DNA from: Thermocrinis minervae
GTDB lineage: Bacteria > Aquificota > Aquificia > Aquificales > Aquificaceae
Assembly (NCBI RefSeq): GCF_900142435.1
Contig: NZ_LT670846.1
Coordinates: 586,750 to 650,749, forward strand
DNA length: 64,000 nt
Direction: 5' to 3'
The position numbers and the translations under genes are program-made. Positions 21,214 through 31,401 of this stretch are shown here, piece by piece (the first letter of the stretch is position 1; each line of letters begins with the position of its first letter). The notes beneath the pieces are model-generated. The model was not told where the DNA came from and ran no database searches. It worked only from the letters and a program-made list of their open reading frames with translations.

Positions 21214-22590
21214 ATGCTCTTTTGGAAAAAGTCAGAGGAGGAAAGAAAGGCAGAGGAAGGAGACAAGACTGCCATCCTTTCCCTCATAGAGAAAGGCAAG
21301 GTAAAGAAGGCTATACAGATACTTGAAAAGTTTAAAGACAACCCTCAATTAAGACCTATCCTGTTTGACCTCTACTTGAAGGAAGGTAAGTATTACTATG
21401 CCTATCAACTATTGGAGGGTTATGACCCGAACTTAGGGACAGCAAAGGAGAGGGCTTTAGTCTATGCAAAGGCAGGCCAATATAAAAAGGCTGTAGAAGA
21501 GTATCTCAAGGTAGGAGATTTTGAAAGCCTTATTCATGCGGGTGATCTTCTCTACAGTATGGGAGAAAAGGAAAAAGCTCTTGAAGTATATCAAAGAGCG
21601 CTCAAACTAGCTCCACTTTTGGAAAGGCAAACCCTAGAGGAAAAGATACAGAAGGTCAAGGTGGATCTTGGTCTGGTTGAAGTAAAAAAAGAAAGCTTTA
21701 TAGACAAGCTTAAAAAAGGTCTCAAGAAGACAAAGGAGGCTGTTGAGTTTGGTCTTCTCTTCAGGGGAAGGAAGGTAGATGAAGAGTTGTTTGAAGAGTT
21801 GGAAGAGAGACTTATAAGAGCAGACATAGGAGTCAAGTTGACGGTTAAGATAGTGGAGGAACTAAGAAAAGAAGCTATAAGGAGAAACATAAAACAAGCT
21901 GAAGAGTTAAAGGATCTTCTGAAAGGCATGCTCATATCGTACATAAAGGACTGTAAAGGTGAGATAAAACAGAAAGATGAACTTGTAGTTTACCTCTTTT
22001 TAGGCGTAAACGGTTCTGGAAAGACTACTACTATAGGAAAGCTTGCTTACCGCTTTGTAAAGGAAGGTAAAAAAACTCTACTATGTGCGGCAGACACCTT
22101 TAGAGCTGCGGCCATAGAGCAATTAGAAGTTTGGGCACAGAGGAGCGGAGCAGACATAGTAAAAAAGCAGGAAGGTTCTGACCCTGCAGCGGTAGTTTAC
22201 GAAGGTCTTCAAAAAGCTGTAAGTGAGGGTTATCAGAGGGTACTAATAGATACTGCTGGAAGATTGCATACCAAAGAACCTCTTATCAAGGAGCTCAGGA
22301 AGATAAAGCAGACAATATTGAGGTTTGTGAGTGAGGAAGATGTGGAAACACTACTGGTTCTTGATGCTACCATAGGTCAGAACTCCATATCCCAGGCAAA
22401 AGTGTTCAAAGAAGCCGTAGACATATCTGGTATAATCCTTACTAAGTTAGACGGTACATCCAAAGGGGGTACCGTAGTGCCTATCTGTCAGGAACTCAAG
22501 ATCCCTATAAAGCTTTTAGGTTTAGGAGAGGGCTTAGAAGACCTTCAGCCTTTTGAACCTGAAGCCTTCGTGGAAGAACTTTTAAGCTGA
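21214..22590 (+). CDS. ftsY: SRP receptor FtsY with TPR-like N-terminal region
   Basis: FtsY is the membrane-associated GTPase that receives SRP-ribosome complexes at the Sec translocon. The 458-residue product has the NG domain in residues about 165-458: P-loop GVNGSGKTT (264-272), DTFRAAA (294-300), DTAGR (346-350) and TKLDG (410-414). In place of the usual acidic A domain, residues about 20-150 look like three or four TPR-type helix pairs, for example [33 protein letters not shown] and [19 protein letters not shown]. The gene starts a plus-strand pair with lon, 10 bases apart. Confidence 0.95.
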   Translation: MLFWKKSEEERKAEEGDKTAILSLIEKGKVKKAIQILEKFKDNPQLRPILFDLYLKEGKYYYAYQLLEGYDPNLGTAKERALVYAKAGQYKKAVEEYLKVGDFESLIHAGDLLYSMGEKEKALEVYQRALKLAPLLERQTLEEKIQKVKVDLGLVEVKKESFIDKLKKGLKKTKEAVEFGLLFRGRKVDEELFEELEERLIRADIGVKLTVKIVEELRKEAIRRNIKQAEELKDLLKGMLISYIKDCKGEIKQKDELVVYLFLGVNGSGKTTTIGKLAYRFVKEGKKTLLCAADTFRAAAIEQLEVWAQRSGADIVKKQEGSDPAAVVYEGLQKAVSEGYQRVLIDTAGRLHTKEPLIKELRKIKQTILRFVSEEDVETLLVLDATIGQNSISQAKVFKEAVDISGIILTKLDGTSKGGTVVPICQELKIPIKLLGLGEGLEDLQPFEPEAFVEELLS

Positions 22591-22600
22591 GGAGGTAAGG

Positions 22601-24979
22601 ATGTTCTTTGAAGAACAGCTTGCAAAGGAACCACCTATACCTGAGGGTATAGTTGAGCTACCTGCAATGCCTTTGAGAGACATAGTGGTCTTCCCTTCTA
22701 TGGTGGTTCCCCTCTTCGTAGGAAGAGATTTGTCTGTAAGGTCTGTGGAGCTGGCTCTAAGAAGGGATAGGCTCATATTCTTGGTACTGCAAAAGGACAA
22801 ACATGAAGAGAATCCAAAGAGAGAGGATCTATACGACTTTGGAGTAATAGCTCAGATCCTTCGGAGTGCCACTATAGAAGAAGGTAGATTGAAAGCATTA
22901 GTTCAGGGCGTTCAAAGGGCAAGGCTTATAGATTTTGTGCAAAAGGAAGATCATTGGGTAGCAACCGTAGAGCCTATAAAGGAGATAGAAGTACCTATAG
23001 AGTCACTCACGCAAGAAGATAAGGGTTACATAGCTTCTACGAAGGAACTTTTGGATAGGGCTTTGGCGTTAGGTAAGCAGGTACTTCCAGACTTGGTAAT
23101 GCTCATAAAAGACCTAGAAGATCCTGGAAAGATAGCAGACCTTACGGCCTCCTTGCTTGACATAAAGTCCTCCGAAGCTCAGAAGATACTAGAGACCTTG
23201 GATCCCATAAAGAGACTAAGGCTAGTCCATAATCATTTGCTAAACGAGGTGGGTCTTCTGGAGATCCAAAACAGGATAAGGTCGATAGCCAGAGAGAGGA
23301 TGGAGAAGGAACAGAGGGAGTACTTTCTCCGCCAGCAGCTAAAAGCTATACAAGAAGAACTTGGGGAAGAGGATCAGAGGAAGGTAGAAGCCAACGAGTA
23401 CAGGAAAAAACTCCAAAAGCTCAAGCTCAGTAAAGAGATAAGGGAGGAGATAAAAAAACAGATAGATAGGTTTGAAAGGTTACACCCCGATTCGGCAGAA
23501 GCTGGTGTTATAAGGACTTGGTTAGACTGGGTGCTTGACCTTCCTTGGAACAAGAAGACTAAGGACAACTACGATCTGGAGAGGGCAAAGAGTATCCTAG
23601 ACAAAGACCATTACAACCTTGAGAAGGTCAAGGAAAGGATAATAGAGTACCTTGCTGTAAAGAAGCTTACAAAGGGTAAAAGTTCCAACGTCCAGATACT
23701 ATGCTTTGTAGGGCCTCCAGGTGTGGGTAAAACCTCTCTAGGGAAGTCCATAGCCGAGTCTTTAGGTAGGAAGTTCGTAAGGATAGCTTTGGGTGGAATA
23801 AGAGATGAGGCTGAGATAAGAGGTCACAGGAGAACTTATGTAGGAGCCATGCCTGGTAGGATAATACAGGCCATAAAGCAAGCAGGAACCAGTAATCCTC
23901 TTATCATGCTTGACGAAATAGACAAGATAGCCATATCCTATCAAGGAGATCCGGCTGCAGCACTTCTTGAAGTACTAGACCCAGAGCAGAACAAGAACTT
24001 CGTAGATCTTTACATAGGTTTACCCTTTGACCTATCCAACGTTTTCTTCATATGCACCGCTAACAGGATAGATACTATACCAAGGCCACTGCTCGACAGG
24101 ATGGAGGTGTTGCATCTATCAGGTTACTCAGAAGAAGAAAAGGTCTTCATAGCAAAAAACCACCTTATACCCAAGCTGCTCACAGATCATGGGTTTGAGC
24201 CTTCAGAGGTCCGTTTTACGGATGAAGCCATCCTTGAAATAATAAGGGGTTACACAAGGGAGTCTGGAGTTAGAAACCTTCAAAGGCAGATAAGCGCAGT
24301 GCTGCGCAAGATAGCCCTTAAAAAGCTAAAAGGAGAAACCGGTCCCTTTACCGTAGACATCAAGGATGTTAGGGAGTTCTTAGGAGTTCCTAGGAGGTAC
24401 GAGCAGAAGGAAGAAACACCTATGGTGGGCATAGCTACCGGTTTGGCATGGACAGAGGTAGGTGGTGAGATAATGCTCATAGAAGCTACCAAGTTCAAGG
24501 GTAAGGGAGGTCTTATCCTCACCGGCTCTTTAGGAGATGTGATGAAGGAATCTGCTCAAGCAGCTCTCTCCTACATAAAGTCAAAGGCAGAAGAGTACCA
24601 TATAGATCCAGACATCTTCTCACAGATAGACATACATGTACATGTTCCTGAAGGAGCTGTACCAAAGGATGGACCATCTGCGGGCGTGGCGTTGGCAACG
24701 GCTATGCTTTCCCTTCTTACAGAGATCCCGGTCAGAATGGATGTAGCCATGACAGGCGAAATAACTCTGAGAGGTAGGGTTCTACCCGTGGGCGGTCTTA
24801 AGGAAAAGATACTGGCAGCTAAAAGGGCGGGCATATACGAGGTAATCCTGCCGGAGAAGAACAAGGATGAGGTGCTGGAGGAACTACCTGAATATGTCAG
24901 AGACAAGATGAAGCTTCACTTTGTAAGCAGGTTGGAAGAAGTTTTTGATATAGCTCTTTACAAACCTACAACCTCATAG
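22601..24979 (+). CDS. lon: ATP-dependent protease La (Lon)
   Basis: Lon degrades misfolded and regulatory proteins in the cytoplasm. The 792-residue product has the N-terminal LON domain ([15 protein letters not shown]), a coiled-coil linker, an AAA+ domain with Walker [10 protein letters not shown] near residue 370 and Walker [10 protein letters not shown], and the protease domain with the Ser-Lys dyad (KDGPSAG near residue 690 and [14 protein letters not shown] near 735). A GGAGG site precedes the ATG, 10 bases after ftsY. Its 3' end overlaps dnaN on the other strand by 14 bases. Confidence 0.97.
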   Translation: MFFEEQLAKEPPIPEGIVELPAMPLRDIVVFPSMVVPLFVGRDLSVRSVELALRRDRLIFLVLQKDKHEENPKREDLYDFGVIAQILRSATIEEGRLKALVQGVQRARLIDFVQKEDHWVATVEPIKEIEVPIESLTQEDKGYIASTKELLDRALALGKQVLPDLVMLIKDLEDPGKIADLTASLLDIKSSEAQKILETLDPIKRLRLVHNHLLNEVGLLEIQNRIRSIARERMEKEQREYFLRQQLKAIQEELGEEDQRKVEANEYRKKLQKLKLSKEIREEIKKQIDRFERLHPDSAEAGVIRTWLDWVLDLPWNKKTKDNYDLERAKSILDKDHYNLEKVKERIIEYLAVKKLTKGKSSNVQILCFVGPPGVGKTSLGKSIAESLGRKFVRIALGGIRDEAEIRGHRRTYVGAMPGRIIQAIKQAGTSNPLIMLDEIDKIAISYQGDPAAALLEVLDPEQNKNFVDLYIGLPFDLSNVFFICTANRIDTIPRPLLDRMEVLHLSGYSEEEKVFIAKNHLIPKLLTDHGFEPSEVRFTDEAILEIIRGYTRESGVRNLQRQISAVLRKIALKKLKGETGPFTVDIKDVREFLGVPRRYEQKEETPMVGIATGLAWTEVGGEIMLIEATKFKGKGGLILTGSLGDVMKESAQAALSYIKSKAEEYHIDPDIFSQIDIHVHVPEGAVPKDGPSAGVALATAMLSLLTEIPVRMDVAMTGEITLRGRVLPVGGLKEKILAAKRAGIYEVILPEKNKDEVLEELPEYVRDKMKLHFVSRLEEVFDIALYKPTTS

Positions 24980-26051
24980 GCATTATTACGCATCTGTATG
25001 GGTCTCTTTCGTAATCCTCTGCTTCTATGACTACAGGACTGTCCGCATCTACCACTTTTATGTATACCTTGTCCACGTCAAAGCTGTCCAGGGCTTCAAG
25101 CAGGTGTTTGCCGTTAAAGCCAAGCTCTATGCTAGGGCCATCGTAGTCTATCTCTATCTCCTCCGTACCCTCACCGTATTCAGGTTCTGATATCTCAAGG
25201 AGCATAGCCCCCGAGAGGAAAGATACCTTTACAGGAAATGCAGACCCTTCAGCTATGCTAGATAGCCTTTTTATAGCACCACGTAAAAGCTCAGCATCAG
25301 CAAGCACTATAGCGTTAAAATCCTGAGGTATGACACTTAGGTAGTCTGGATACTCGCCTTCCAGCAACCTTACCGATAGGACAAAACCCTCACCCCCTAT
25401 GTGTAAGAAGCTCTCATCCTTCCCTACAGAAAGGTCATGTATCTGGTCCTTTACAAGATTCTTTAGTACTTTAAGACTCTTCCTTGGTATTATTACATCA
25501 ACAGTAGACTCAATAGGTCCTTCGTACAGAGCAAGCCTGGTACCATCTGAGCCAACAAAGTGAGTTTTATCTCCAACGCCTCTTATGAGCATCCCCTGCA
25601 ATGCATACCTTGAGTCTTCCTTAGATATAGCGTATTCAACCTTATCTATTGCCCTATTTATTATCTCGGGAGGCAGGGAGCTATCCATAATAGGTTGTGG
25701 AAACTCCGGAAAATCCTCTGGATTCAACACCGCAAGTTTAAACGTACTTCTACCAGCCTGTATAATTACCTTTTCGTCTTTTAGCTCAAGGCTTGCCTCA
25801 ACACCTACAAGGTTTTTGAAAATGGCTGTAAGCTTATCTGCAGGTAAGGCTACAGAACCTTCCTCTAGTACTCTAGCTTTAACCTCGTAGACCAGATAGT
25901 TTTCTAGATCGGTGGCCTTGAGCATTACCTTTCCAGAGGTTGCTTGAATGAGAACGTTTCTTAGCATAGGTAAAGCTGACTTTTTCTCCGTAGCAGACTT
26001 TACCTTCCCAAGAGCTTCGTAGAACTCCTCCCTATCTACTATGAGTTTCAT
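24966..26051 (-). CDS. dnaN: DNA polymerase III beta subunit (sliding clamp)
   Basis: The beta clamp tethers polymerases to DNA. The 361-residue product begins [20 protein letters not shown] and contains the three repeated clamp domains, ending in the conserved PMRL tail, where family members end PMRL or similar. A start 9 codons further up is possible, but [10 protein letters not shown] matches the family start. A -10 box (TAAAAT) ends 8 bases before this ATG with no ribosome site. It is not next to dnaA, so the window shows no origin. Confidence 0.95.
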   Translation of the reverse strand: MKLIVDREEFYEALGKVKSATEKKSALPMLRNVLIQATSGKVMLKATDLENYLVYEVKARVLEEGSVALPADKLTAIFKNLVGVEASLELKDEKVIIQAGRSTFKLAVLNPEDFPEFPQPIMDSSLPPEIINRAIDKVEYAISKEDSRYALQGMLIRGVGDKTHFVGSDGTRLALYEGPIESTVDVIIPRKSLKVLKNLVKDQIHDLSVGKDESFLHIGGEGFVLSVRLLEGEYPDYLSVIPQDFNAIVLADAELLRGAIKRLSSIAEGSAFPVKVSFLSGAMLLEISEPEYGEGTEEIEIDYDGPSIELGFNGKHLLEALDSFDVDKVYIKVVDADSPVVIEAEDYERDPYRCVIMPMRL

Positions 26052-26059
26052 AAGCATAT

Positions 26060-26065
26060 ATTTTA
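26060..26065 (-). promoter_or_regulatory. -10 box of dnaN (leaderless type)
   Basis: TAAAAT on the minus strand ends 8 bases before the chosen dnaN ATG, and no Shine-Dalgarno sequence lies between. No convincing -35 is visible. The spacing equals that at ftsY, thrC and kup, which supports both the promoter and the choice of start. Confidence 0.45.
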
Positions 26066-26112
26066 CACAAACCCGCACTGGGTCGTTTGTAAGGTCTTCC
26101 GGTCACATGTAA

Positions 26113-26118
26113 TATAAT
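26113..26118 (+). promoter_or_regulatory. -10 box of thrC (leaderless type)
   Basis: TATAAT ends 8 bases before the GTG start of thrC. There is no ribosome site between them, so the mRNA would begin at or within two bases of the start codon. The -35 is weak. Confidence 0.6.
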
Positions 26119-26126
26119 TAGAAAAG

Positions 26127-27185
26127 GTGTTAGGTTGGCGAGGAATAATACACCATTACAGAGAGTTTTTACCTGTAACTGATAAAACTCCAATCATAAC
26201 CCTTTACGAGGGTAATACTCCACTCATCCGCGCTGAGAACTTAGCCAGAGAGATAGGCTTTAAGGGTGAAATATTCCTGAAGTACGAAGGATTAAATCCT
26301 ACTGGTTCTTTCAAGGATAGAGGGATGACTATGGCCATTTCCAAAGCAGTGGAGATGGGAAAAAAGGCTGTAATATGTGCATCCACGGGCAACACTTCAG
26401 CTTCAGCGGCCGCTTATGCAGCCAAGGCTGGGTTAAAGGCCTTTGTAATACTGCCAAAGGGTGCAGTGGCCCTAGGAAAGCTATCCCAGGCTGTTATATA
26501 CGGTTCTAAGGTTATAGCCATACAAGGTAACTTCGACGATGCTTTATCCATAGTAAGGAAGATAGGACAGATGTTCCCTGTGGAGGTGGTCAACTCGGTA
26601 AACCCATACAGAATAGAGGGACAGAAGACGGCTGCTTTTGAGGTGTGCGATGCTTTAGGAGAAGCTCCTGACTATCACTTTATACCCGTGGGTAACGCAG
26701 GAAACATAACCGCCTATTGGAAAGGCTATAAGGAGTACTACCAATATGGGAAGATAAAAAAGCTTCCTAAGATGATGGGATGGCAAGCCGAAGGTGCTGC
26801 ACCAATAGTAAAAGGCTACGTGATAAAGAACCCTCAGACTATAGCCACAGCCATAAAAATAGGTAACCCCTACAGTTGGCAATCCGCCCTAGAAGCAGCA
26901 AAGGAATCAGGTGGTAGGATAGACGCAGTAAGTGATGAGGAAATCCTATATGCCTATAAGCTTGTGGCATCAAAGGAAGGCATATTTTGTGAGCCTGCTT
27001 CTGCTGCAAGCGTGGCAGGTCTTATAAAGCTCATAAGGGAAGGATTCTTTAAACAAGGAGATGTGGTGGTGTGTACTCTAACAGGTAATGGCCTCAAGGA
27101 TCCGGATACAGCTATGAAGGTGTGCAACGAAATCATAACCCTCCCACCAGACATCAACGAAGTGATAAAACATCTGGACATTTAG
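26127..27185 (+). CDS. thrC: Threonine synthase
   Basis: ThrC is a PLP enzyme that converts O-phosphohomoserine to threonine. The 352-residue product begins at GTG ([16 protein letters not shown]), which fits the family start; no ATG is available nearby. It shows [12 protein letters not shown], the PLP-lysine motif GSFKDRGM near residue 63, [17 protein letters not shown], and the phosphate-binding PVGNAGN. At 352 residues it is the short, single-domain-type enzyme. Its 3' end overlaps the LptE-like gene on the other strand by 4 bases. Confidence 0.95.
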   Translation: MLGWRGIIHHYREFLPVTDKTPIITLYEGNTPLIRAENLAREIGFKGEIFLKYEGLNPTGSFKDRGMTMAISKAVEMGKKAVICASTGNTSASAAAYAAKAGLKAFVILPKGAVALGKLSQAVIYGSKVIAIQGNFDDALSIVRKIGQMFPVEVVNSVNPYRIEGQKTAAFEVCDALGEAPDYHFIPVGNAGNITAYWKGYKEYYQYGKIKKLPKMMGWQAEGAAPIVKGYVIKNPQTIATAIKIGNPYSWQSALEAAKESGGRIDAVSDEEILYAYKLVASKEGIFCEPASAASVAGLIKLIREGFFKQGDVVVCTLTGNGLKDPDTAMKVCNEIITLPPDINEVIKHLDI

Positions 27186-27604
27186 AAGTACACTTTGAGG
27201 TCTTGAAGAAGATCCAGGTAGATTATGTTCAAGAGGTCTTCTAAAGCTTTTCTTTTTGGTAGATTTCCGTAAGCTCCAGATGGTAAAAAGTAGTTAATGG
27301 TTCTGCTGTAAGTTTTGCTCTTGTCACCGGAGCGAAGCTCAAGGCTTAAAGTCAAATTATAAGCGTTCACCCGCTTAAAAGGTGTGTAGGCTGTAGGTTC
27401 CTCCTTAAGCCTTGTTACTTTCAGGTAAAAATCCTGAGCATCTTTATCACAGTTCAGTTTCCTGCCAGACTCTTGAAGTGCCTTTTCCAAAGTTTTAACA
27501 AGAAGATAGTCGAGGTAAGGATCTTGGTAAGGGTTATCCACAGACCTTATGCACGCATCAAGAGCAAAGGACAGACCAAACATAAGGAAGGTTATAAACC
27601 ACAT
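27182..27604 (-). CDS. LptE-like lipoprotein (LPS assembly), tentative
   Basis: The product has 140 residues with a signal sequence and a lipobox-like LDAC (Cys18), so it is probably a lipoprotein. The rest ([14 protein letters not shown], then [19 protein letters not shown]) has the alternating pattern of LptE, the plug of the LptD pore that inserts LPS in the outer membrane. LptE is poorly conserved in sequence, so this rests on size, lipobox and pattern. A TATAAT box overlaps the stop of the upstream gene and ends 8 bases before this ATG. Confidence 0.55.
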   Translation of the reverse strand: MWFITFLMFGLSFALDACIRSVDNPYQDPYLDYLLVKTLEKALQESGRKLNCDKDAQDFYLKVTRLKEEPTAYTPFKRVNAYNLTLSLELRSGDKSKTYSRTINYFLPSGAYGNLPKRKALEDLLNIIYLDLLQDLKVYF

Positions 27605-27612
27605 GGGATGTA

Positions 27613-27618
27613 ATTATA
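27613..27618 (-). promoter_or_regulatory. -10 box of LptE-like gene, overlapping upstream stop codon
   Basis: TATAAT on the minus strand includes the TAA stop of the DedA-like gene and ends 8 bases before the next ATG. No ribosome site is present in the 9-base gap between the genes, so a leaderless transcript is plausible. Confidence 0.5.
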
Positions 27619-28081
27619 GGCCTATGTACTTCTTTAAGACATCTCCAAAGATAACAAAGACACCTATGCGCACAGCTCTAGCTATGATGGAAGCTATCAG
27701 AAAAGAGACAAAGGACATGTTAAAGAGGCCTGCACCCCAACAGACCAGCTTGTAAGGTTCTCCTATAATTACAGCAAAAAATCCGTACCTGTTAAAAAGT
27801 GCTTGGCCTTTAAGGTAAAGCTTTTCTCCTAAAACCCTTTTTACAAAAGTCTCACCCAAGAATCTTGCAAGAAAGAAGGCAACTATTGCACCTAGGATGT
27901 TCCCAAGAAAGGCCACAAGACCGGCCAGGTAGGGATTGAGCTTAAAGAGAGAAGCACCCACTATGAAAGGATACGGTGGTATAGGTTGGAATAGAGACTC
28001 TGTAAAGGACAGTACAAAGAGAGCTGTATAACCGTGTTCAAAGACAAAGTTTTCCGCCTGCTCTCTTAAAGCTTCAAACAT
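27614..28081 (-). CDS. YqaA/DedA-type membrane protein (VTT domain)
   Basis: The product has 155 residues and four or five predicted membrane segments. The pattern matches the VTT (SNARE-associated) family: ESLFQPIPPYPFIVGASLF near residue 30, the Gly-rich GNILGAIVAFFLARFLG, and a re-entrant-type GFFAVIIGEPYKLVCWGAG. DedA relatives are linked to lipid flipping and membrane homeostasis; YqaA-type members have no firm role. It shares one base with the metallo-hydrolase gene upstream, so they are one transcription unit. Confidence 0.8.
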   Translation of the reverse strand: MFEALREQAENFVFEHGYTALFVLSFTESLFQPIPPYPFIVGASLFKLNPYLAGLVAFLGNILGAIVAFFLARFLGETFVKRVLGEKLYLKGQALFNRYGFFAVIIGEPYKLVCWGAGLFNMSFVSFLIASIIARAVRIGVFVIFGDVLKKYIGL

Positions 28082-28842
28082 CAGAGAAGGACCTCCATAC
28101 CATCCTCCGCGCTTATGGTTTTCACTCCTGTGTACTCCTCTACTTCTCTAGCAACTTTCCTTGGATCATGATGGGTGAGGAACTCCCAGCCGAAATGCGT
28201 AAGTATTGCTAGCTTGGGCCTTAGGTTCTTTATGAGCACCTTTGCATCATCTACAGAAAGGTGGTCTATGGGCTTTGTCTTCTTGTAGAGGGTAGTGTTT
28301 ATTATCATAACGTCTACTTCTTTCGGGTACTTAGCTAGCATCCTATCCTCATACAGAGCACAGGAAACGTAAAGGATCCTTTTGTTGAACAGAAGAGCAT
28401 ACGTGTCAGCACCGTGATGGGTATGTTTCATGACTGGCAAAATCTCTACACCCTTGTAGTACAATGGCTCACCCTCCTGGAAGTAGCCCTTTACCCGGAG
28501 CCTTTCTACCAAGAAGGGAAGTATTACCCTGTTCTTACCTTCAAATGCCTCTTTGGGAGCGAACACTCCCACATGGTTAAGTTTACCGCCGTCTGTAGAA
28601 GATTCAAGCACCGCGTTTATGTCTGAAGAGTGATCCAGATGGACATGAGAAAGAACAACAAGGTCTAAGTTCCTTAGATCGAAGTTCATCTGATGCAGGT
28701 ATACGAAAGCCCCAGGACCTGGATCTACATGCATCCAGGTGTTTGACAGGTAAATAAGAAAGCCCCCAGACCTTCTCAGGAGTCTAAAGACACTACCTCT
28801 TCCACCGGCCGTACCTATGAAGATTATCCTATTCAAACTCAA
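28081..28842 (-). CDS. Metallo-beta-lactamase-fold hydrolase
   Basis: The 253-residue product contains the metal-binding HVHLDHSSD motif (residues about 65-73), a further conserved His in MKHTHHGADTY, an Asp in the position before SVDDAK, and a C-terminal LTHFGWEF. This layout resembles RNase Z-like and cyclic-phosphodiesterase-like members rather than lactamases. The substrate is not known. It overlaps the second ferredoxin gene by 14 bases and the DedA-like gene by one base, and is probably cotranscribed with both ferredoxins. Confidence 0.85.
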   Translation of the reverse strand: MSLNRIIFIGTAGGRGSVFRLLRRSGGFLIYLSNTWMHVDPGPGAFVYLHQMNFDLRNLDLVVLSHVHLDHSSDINAVLESSTDGGKLNHVGVFAPKEAFEGKNRVILPFLVERLRVKGYFQEGEPLYYKGVEILPVMKHTHHGADTYALLFNKRILYVSCALYEDRMLAKYPKEVDVMIINTTLYKKTKPIDHLSVDDAKVLIKNLRPKLAILTHFGWEFLTHHDPRKVAREVEEYTGVKTISAEDGMEVLL

Positions 28843-29026
28843 GGATTATGGAACCGCTAGGACAGTCTTCGGCGATCTCTATTATCTCTATTTTTAAACG
28901 GTCATCTATGGGTGATCTGAGCACTGCTATAGGAATGCCATCCCCTCTGTCGGAGAAGACAGAGGGGAGACGATCATAACACAGCTCGCAAGCTGTGCAG
29001 GTATATTCTTCTATCCGGATCTTCAT
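28829..29026 (-). CDS. [4Fe-4S] ferredoxin (second of tandem pair)
   Basis: The 65-residue product carries one cluster-binding set: CTACELC (Cys10, Cys13, Cys16) and a fourth Cys in DCPSGS near residue 54. It is clearly a duplicate of the upstream ferredoxin (CTACELCYDR and RGDGI in both). Its start overlaps the upstream stop as ATGA. In Hydrogenobacter, tandem ferredoxins of this type serve 2-oxoacid:ferredoxin oxidoreductases of the reductive TCA cycle. The same role is inferred here from sequence and from the sucCD genes nearby. Confidence 0.93.
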   Translation of the reverse strand: MKIRIEEYTCTACELCYDRLPSVFSDRGDGIPIAVLRSPIDDRLKIEIIEIAEDCPSGSIILEFE

Positions 29027-29241
29027 CCTTCCTCTATTAGGATAGATCCGCTAGGACACTCGTCAGCTACTTCCTTCACATCTTTTTCTAGCTCTGAGGG
29101 TACCACCATCCACCCGTCTGGCCCAGGATTCACCACCGTAGCTATGCCATCACCCCTGTTCTTGTAGACCTCTGGCACCCTGTCATAGCATAGCTCGCAG
29201 GCTGTGCAGGTATCAAAGTCTATCTTGGTCTTTATGGCCAT
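29023..29241 (-). CDS. [4Fe-4S] ferredoxin (first of tandem pair)
   Basis: The 72-residue product has CTACELCYDR near residue 11 and the fourth ligand in ECPSGS, giving a single [4Fe-4S] cluster. Compared with its downstream sister it has an extra loop (NPGPDGWMVVP). A good ribosome site (GGAGGTG) precedes the ATG, and an extended -10 lies 28 bases upstream. It is likely a low-potential electron donor for reductive carboxylation. Confidence 0.94.
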   Translation of the reverse strand: MAIKTKIDFDTCTACELCYDRVPEVYKNRGDGIATVVNPGPDGWMVVPSELEKDVKEVADECPSGSILIEEG

Positions 29242-29268
29242 AGTAGCACCTCCAAAGAGATTTTTTAA

Positions 29269-29274
29269 AGTATA
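29269..29274 (-). promoter_or_regulatory. Extended -10 promoter of the ferredoxin operon
   Basis: The minus strand reads TGATATACT, a TGn extended -10, 27 bases before the first ferredoxin ATG. A GGAGG site lies between, so this is a normal leadered transcript. The 64-base gap after sucD holds no clear terminator. Confidence 0.5.
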
Positions 29275-29305
29275 TCATGCTTTTAGTAATTTGCTATAAG
29301 CTTAA

Positions 29306-30187
29306 TCATAATTTCTGCAGGACTTCCCACACCGTTTTCCCTATAAAAGCTGGGTTTTCTATCACGTGTACACCTGCTTCTGATAGAGCCTTCATTTTGG
29401 CTTGAGCCGTTCCCTTACCTCCCATGATTATGGCTCCTGCATGTCCCATACGCCTGCCTGGTGGAGCAGTTATACCTGCTATGTAAGCGAATACAGGTTT
29501 TTTGACCTCAGCCTTTATGTACTCCGCGGCCTCTTCTTCAGCTGTGCCACCTATCTCCCCTATCATGAGTATGGCCTTGGTTTCTGGGTCTTGGTTGAAC
29601 ATAGCTATCACATCCTTGTGTGAGAGTCCATGAACAGGGTCCCCACCTATACCTACAGCTGTAGATTGTCCTAGGCCGTACTTGGTAAGTTGGTAAGCTG
29701 CTTCGTACGTAAGAGTACCACTCCTTGAAACTATGCCTATGTTTCCCTTCTTAAAGATGTGCCCCGGCATTATGCCTACTTTGGCCTCACCAGGAGTTAT
29801 AACACCAGGACAGTTAGGACCTATTAGTTTGGCGTTTGGGTAGTTGTTCTTCATGTAGTACTTTACTTGCATCATATCCCTTACGGGTATGCCTTCCGTT
29901 ATGCATACCACGAGTTCTATACCAGCGTCCAAGGCTTCCACTATGGCATCTGCGGCGAAAGCTGGTGGTACAAAGATAAGACTGCAGTTGGCTCCCGTTT
30001 CTTTGACTGCCTCCTTCACTGTGTTGAATACTGGTATGTCCTCCACCTTTTGGCCACCCTTGCCAGGCGTGACCCCAGCCACCACCTGTGTACCATAGGC
30101 TTTACACTGGAGGGCATGGAAGGAACCTTCCTTACCAGTTATTCCCTGAACTACCACTTTAGTATCTTTGTTAACCAGTATAGCCAT
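29306..30187 (-). CDS. sucD: Succinyl-CoA synthetase alpha subunit
   Basis: This is the alpha subunit of the ligase that interconverts succinate, CoA and ATP with succinyl-CoA; in the reductive TCA cycle it runs towards succinyl-CoA. The 293-residue product has the CoA-binding [13 protein letters not shown] start, the active-site His in GHAGAI, and [20 protein letters not shown] (in part). I take the ATG at 30187, which overlaps the sucC stop (TGATG) and lies 6 bases after AAGGGGGG. A GTG one codon upstream is possible. Confidence 0.96.
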   Translation of the reverse strand: MAILVNKDTKVVVQGITGKEGSFHALQCKAYGTQVVAGVTPGKGGQKVEDIPVFNTVKEAVKETGANCSLIFVPPAFAADAIVEALDAGIELVVCITEGIPVRDMMQVKYYMKNNYPNAKLIGPNCPGVITPGEAKVGIMPGHIFKKGNIGIVSRSGTLTYEAAYQLTKYGLGQSTAVGIGGDPVHGLSHKDVIAMFNQDPETKAILMIGEIGGTAEEEAAEYIKAEVKKPVFAYIAGITAPPGRRMGHAGAIIMGGKGTAQAKMKALSEAGVHVIENPAFIGKTVWEVLQKL

Positions 30188-31344
30188 CACATTCCCCCCT
30201 TAGCAAGTTCTACAGCCTTCTTGGCTCCATCCCACATATCTTCGGCGTTTATAAATCTCAAACCGGACTCAGCTAGTATCCTTCTTCCCTCTTCCACGTT
30301 GGTACCTTCCATCCTTACGACTACAGGTACTTTTATGTCTACCATCTTTGCAGCTTGTATGAGGCCTTCTGCAAGCCTGTCACATCTTAGGATTCCGCCA
30401 AAGATGTTTATGAAAACGGCTTTCACGTTAGGGTCTGCCATGAGTATCCTGAAGGCGTTGGCTATCTGTTCCACGTTGGCACCTCCACCCACGTCCAGGA
30501 AGTTGGCTGGTTCACCACCCGCCAGCTTTATTATGTCCATGGTAGTCATAGCAAGACCTGCTCCGTTTACCATACAGCCTATGTTCCCATCAAGCTTTAT
30601 GTAGTTGAGGCTATACTTCTTAGCCTCTACCTCGAGGGGATCAAGCTGGGAAAGGTCTTCAAGCTCTTCAACATCCTTATGTCTCAGAAGAGCGTTGTCA
30701 TCTATCTCCATCTTGGCATCCAGAAGTACTATCCTTCCTTCTTCATCCAAGACAAGGGGGTTTATCTCAAGGAGGGAGCAGTCGTAATCCATGTAAACCT
30801 TGTATAGGGTTGTAAGGATTTTTACAAACTCGTTTACAGGAAGACCAAGCCTAAAGGCTAGCTCCCTGGCTTGATAGGGCATAAGTCCAAGGGCTGGGTC
30901 TACGTGGAAGGTTATTATGGCCTCAGGTTTTTCCTTGGCCACCTCTTCTATCTCCATACCACCTTCTGCGGATGCTATGACCACAGGTTTGGAAACAGCT
31001 CTGTCCAAGGTGATACTAAGGTAGTACTCTTTCTTTATCTTCGTAGCCTTCTCTATCCAAACCCTGCTTACCGGTTTTCCGTCTGGACACTGGAAGGTCT
31101 TTAGGACTTTACCCAGCATGCCTTCAACGGCCTTAAGAAGCTCGTCCATGTCCTTGACTACCTTCACGCCGCCAGCCTTACCCCTTCCACCGCAGTGAAC
31201 TTGTGCCTTGACTACTAGGGGAAAGGTACCTAGCTCTTGGGCTACTTCTTCGGCTTCTTTTAAGCTGTATGCAACTTTACCCTCTGGAACTGGCAATGAA
31301 TACTTTGAAAGTATCTCTTTAGCTTGATGCTCATGTAGCTTCAT
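30187..31344 (-). CDS. sucC: Succinyl-CoA synthetase beta subunit
   Basis: This is the beta subunit, with an N-terminal ATP-grasp domain ([20 protein letters not shown], then [18 protein letters not shown]) and a C-terminal domain with FLDVGGGAN and [15 protein letters not shown]. Its 385 residues are the usual length. It is the first gene of the sucCD pair, with a TATAAT box ending 9 bases before the ATG and no ribosome site between. Confidence 0.96.
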   Translation of the reverse strand: MKLHEHQAKEILSKYSLPVPEGKVAYSLKEAEEVAQELGTFPLVVKAQVHCGGRGKAGGVKVVKDMDELLKAVEGMLGKVLKTFQCPDGKPVSRVWIEKATKIKKEYYLSITLDRAVSKPVVIASAEGGMEIEEVAKEKPEAIITFHVDPALGLMPYQARELAFRLGLPVNEFVKILTTLYKVYMDYDCSLLEINPLVLDEEGRIVLLDAKMEIDDNALLRHKDVEELEDLSQLDPLEVEAKKYSLNYIKLDGNIGCMVNGAGLAMTTMDIIKLAGGEPANFLDVGGGANVEQIANAFRILMADPNVKAVFINIFGGILRCDRLAEGLIQAAKMVDIKVPVVVRMEGTNVEEGRRILAESGLRFINAEDMWDGAKKAVELAKGGM

Positions 31345-31353
31345 GGCAAAAAT

Positions 31354-31359
31354 ATTATA
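31354..31359 (-). promoter_or_regulatory. -10 box of sucCD (leaderless type)
   Basis: TATAAT on the minus strand ends 9 bases before the sucC ATG. The interval is T-rich with no Shine-Dalgarno sequence. This points to a 5' end at or very near the start codon. Confidence 0.55.
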
Positions 31360-31401
31360 AGAGAGATCATAAGGTTTTAACTGTCTTGTTTACTAAGGTA
31401 A

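Noticed and set aside
26052-26078. dnaN with nine extra N-terminal residues
   Set aside because: The extra codons overlap the -10 box and do not resemble the clamp start; [10 protein letters not shown] does.
24966-26100. Replication origin near dnaN
   Set aside because: No dnaA gene, DnaA-box cluster or A+T-rich repeat set is visible around dnaN.
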